Positions 62,660-64,000 of a stretch of 64,000 bases of DNA are shown here, in pieces. Position 1 is the first letter of the stretch. Every line of letters starts with the position of its first letter. Made by a program: the position numbers and the translations under genes. The notes under the pieces were generated by a model. That model saw only the letters and a program-made list of their open reading frames with translations. It did no database searches and was not told the DNA's origin. This stretch comes from Saprospiraceae bacterium (GTDB lineage: Bacteria > Bacteroidota > Bacteroidia > Chitinophagales > Saprospiraceae): contig JAHDGU010000010.1 in assembly GCA_020627535.1 (NCBI GenBank), positions 124,001 through 188,000 on the forward strand, given 5' to 3'.

Positions 62660-64000
62660 ATGATGATCAATTATAATAAGGGTAAAAATGACTTGCAAGA
62701 TTGGATCGTAGAAGAAACCGCATTTGCTCGCAAGTATCAAGGGAAGTGTGAGAGTATCATGTGCCTGGGCAACGGATACATGGGACTCAGGTCGGCAACG
62801 GAGGAATCCTATGTCGGTCAAGTCAGAAACTTTTTTGTCTCGGGCACCTTCAACAAAGCCTCGGAGGAAGAGGTCACCGAGTTGCCGAATGCAGCTGACT
62901 GTCTCGGCATGGAGATACATCTTGATGGACGCCTCTTCAGTCTTGAAATCGGACAAACTGAAAATTACTCACGATCCCTCAATCTAAAGACTGGTGAACT
63001 TCAAAGAAGTTTTTTGTGGACAAGTCCCGAAGGCAAAAAATTTGATTTTCATTTTTCTCGCTTTGTCAGCATGAAGCAACTGCATTTCTTCAGCAGCTCT
63101 CTTCGGATCAAAGCACTATCGGGACCGAGTAAAGTCCTCATCAAGTCTGGAATGAATGGACAGATGACCAACAGCGGAGCTCAGCATTTTCTCGAAGGAA
63201 ATAAGAGAATCTACGACAAGGAGTATCTGCAGATGCTCCAGCATACGACCGAGTCTAGGATTGACTTCGTGCACAACTGCTATCATAGACATGAAGATTC
63301 TGATGTGGAAATCGCTCACAGATTTGAGATGGATCGCCGAAAGGTACTGATGGTTTATAAAGCAGTCCTTAAATCAGGACAAAAAATCCAGCTAGACAAG
63401 CACTGTAATGTGTACACTTCTCGGGACAAAGATTGCGCCAGCTTGTCACTAGAAGAAATAAAGACTACCTCTAAGAATACTCTTGTCCAATGGAGTCAGA
63501 AAAGTTACCAAAAACACCTGAGCGATAGTGCAAATGTCTGGAAATCCTACTGGGATCGTATAGATATCAATGTAATCAGTCAAAACTCTTTCAATCAACT
63601 AGCCATCAGATTTGCACAGTATCATCTAATGGTGATGACGCCTCGACATGACAATCGATATGGCATCGGGGCAAAAGGCCTGAGTGGTGAAGGTTACAAG
63701 GGTCATTCATTTTGGGATACTGAGTTATTTATGCTGCCATTCTTCAGTTACAGTCTTCCTGAGATCGCGAAAAGTCTGGTGGAGTACCGATATAATACCA
63801 TCGGAGGAGCCAGAAAAAAGGCTCTTGAAAATGGTTATCGCGGGGCGATGTATCCATGGGAATCGGCGTGGGCCGATGATGGAGAGGTCACACCGGTATG
63901 GGGTGCGGCTGACATCATCACAGGAAAGGCGCATAAGATATGGAGTGGATTTATTGAGCAGCATATCACCTCAGATGTAGCATTTGGTGTATGGCAATAC
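62660..64000 (+). CDS. GH65 disaccharide phosphorylase (partial at window end)
   Basis: The first 447 residues of a glycoside hydrolase family 65 enzyme, open to the last base. The N-terminal beta-sandwich has IVEETAFARKYQGKCESIMC and LGNGYMGLRSATEESY. The alpha-barrel begins with NQLAIRFAQYHLMVMTPRHD and GIGAKGLSGEGYKGHSFWDTE, the family's substrate site; SAWADDGEV follows. The catalytic Glu region, further downstream, lies outside the window. GH65 enzymes split maltose, trehalose, kojibiose or nigerose with phosphate to give beta-glucose 1-phosphate. ATG 62660 follows the ATPase stop with no gap, so the gene belongs to the ABC operon, which presumably imports the disaccharide. Confidence 0.94.
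   Translation, partial: MMINYNKGKNDLQDWIVEETAFARKYQGKCESIMCLGNGYMGLRSATEESYVGQVRNFFVSGTFNKASEEEVTELPNAADCLGMEIHLDGRLFSLEIGQTENYSRSLNLKTGELQRSFLWTSPEGKKFDFHFSRFVSMKQLHFFSSSLRIKALSGPSKVLIKSGMNGQMTNSGAQHFLEGNKRIYDKEYLQMLQHTTESRIDFVHNCYHRHEDSDVEIAHRFEMDRRKVLMVYKAVLKSGQKIQLDKHCNVYTSRDKDCASLSLEEIKTTSKNTLVQWSQKSYQKHLSDSANVWKSYWDRIDINVISQNSFNQLAIRFAQYHLMVMTPRHDNRYGIGAKGLSGEGYKGHSFWDTELFMLPFFSYSLPEIAKSLVEYRYNTIGGARKKALENGYRGAMYPWESAWADDGEVTPVWGAADIITGKAHKIWSGFIEQHITSDVAFGVWQY

Overview
The window looks like a chromosome segment of a member of the phylum Bacteroidota, probably a free-living, surface-associated relative of Cytophagia or Saprospiria. The basis is family content. It has two TonB-dependent receptors with carboxypeptidase-like N-terminal extensions, a hybrid two-component system, and type IX secretion C-terminal domains on several long surface proteins. 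It also has a short Bacteroidota-type primary sigma factor and several upstream boxes close to the Bacteroidota -7 consensus TAnnTTTG. The species cannot be named from the sequence alone. No tRNA, rRNA, CRISPR array or insertion sequence was recognised.

Region 1 (1-17.4 kb) is mixed metabolism and envelope. It opens with the end of urocanate hydratase and a small membrane protein, then a 1446-residue lectin/Ig-repeat adhesin with a gliding-motility type C-terminus. A VOC protein, a YceI lipoprotein, a ThuA-like lipoprotein and an AspT/YidE-type transporter follow. Next come a TonB-dependent receptor with a LytS/LytTR-like kinase-regulator pair, a tandem cupredoxin-like protein, a TauE/SafE transporter, a cytochrome c lipoprotein and a secreted arylsulfotransferase-like protein.

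Region 2 (17.4-25.8 kb) holds a hotdog thioesterase coupled to a 983-residue fusion of an APH-type kinase, an M23 metallopeptidase and a class III PLP enzyme. A small NAD(P)-binding protein follows, whose natural start codon reads ATA. A beta-propeller phytase overlaps a TonB-dependent receptor gene. Upstream of the receptor lies a decayed second copy of the NAD(P)-binding gene's 3' end.

Region 3 (25.8-51.7 kb) is dominated by a hybrid sensor kinase/AraC regulator and, divergent from it, a 5362-residue surface protein. An unrecognised soluble protein gene and an orphan fragment of the giant protein's C-terminal tail follow, then a terminator and a 1490-residue beta-helix surface protein. The giant and the beta-helix protein end in the same kind of tail, finishing a few residues after a Gly-Cys pair, instead of the type IX signals seen elsewhere in the window.

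Region 4 (51.8-57.5 kb) is a minus-strand housekeeping block: a Pycsar-effector-like membrane protein overlapping ferritin, purC with a Nudix-like partner, two small unknown proteins, the primary sigma factor and two GNAT acetyltransferases.

Region 5 (57.6-64 kb) is a sugar locus. An AraC regulator is divergent from a tightly packed binding-protein ABC importer and a GH65 disaccharide phosphorylase cut by the window end. Together these suggest uptake and phosphorolysis of an alpha-glucoside.

The strongest candidates for something undescribed are the shared Gly-Cys tail with its orphan copy, the kinase-peptidase-PLP enzyme fusion, the glycine-rich hydrophobic core of the giant protein, and the orphan Pycsar-like protein translationally linked to ferritin.
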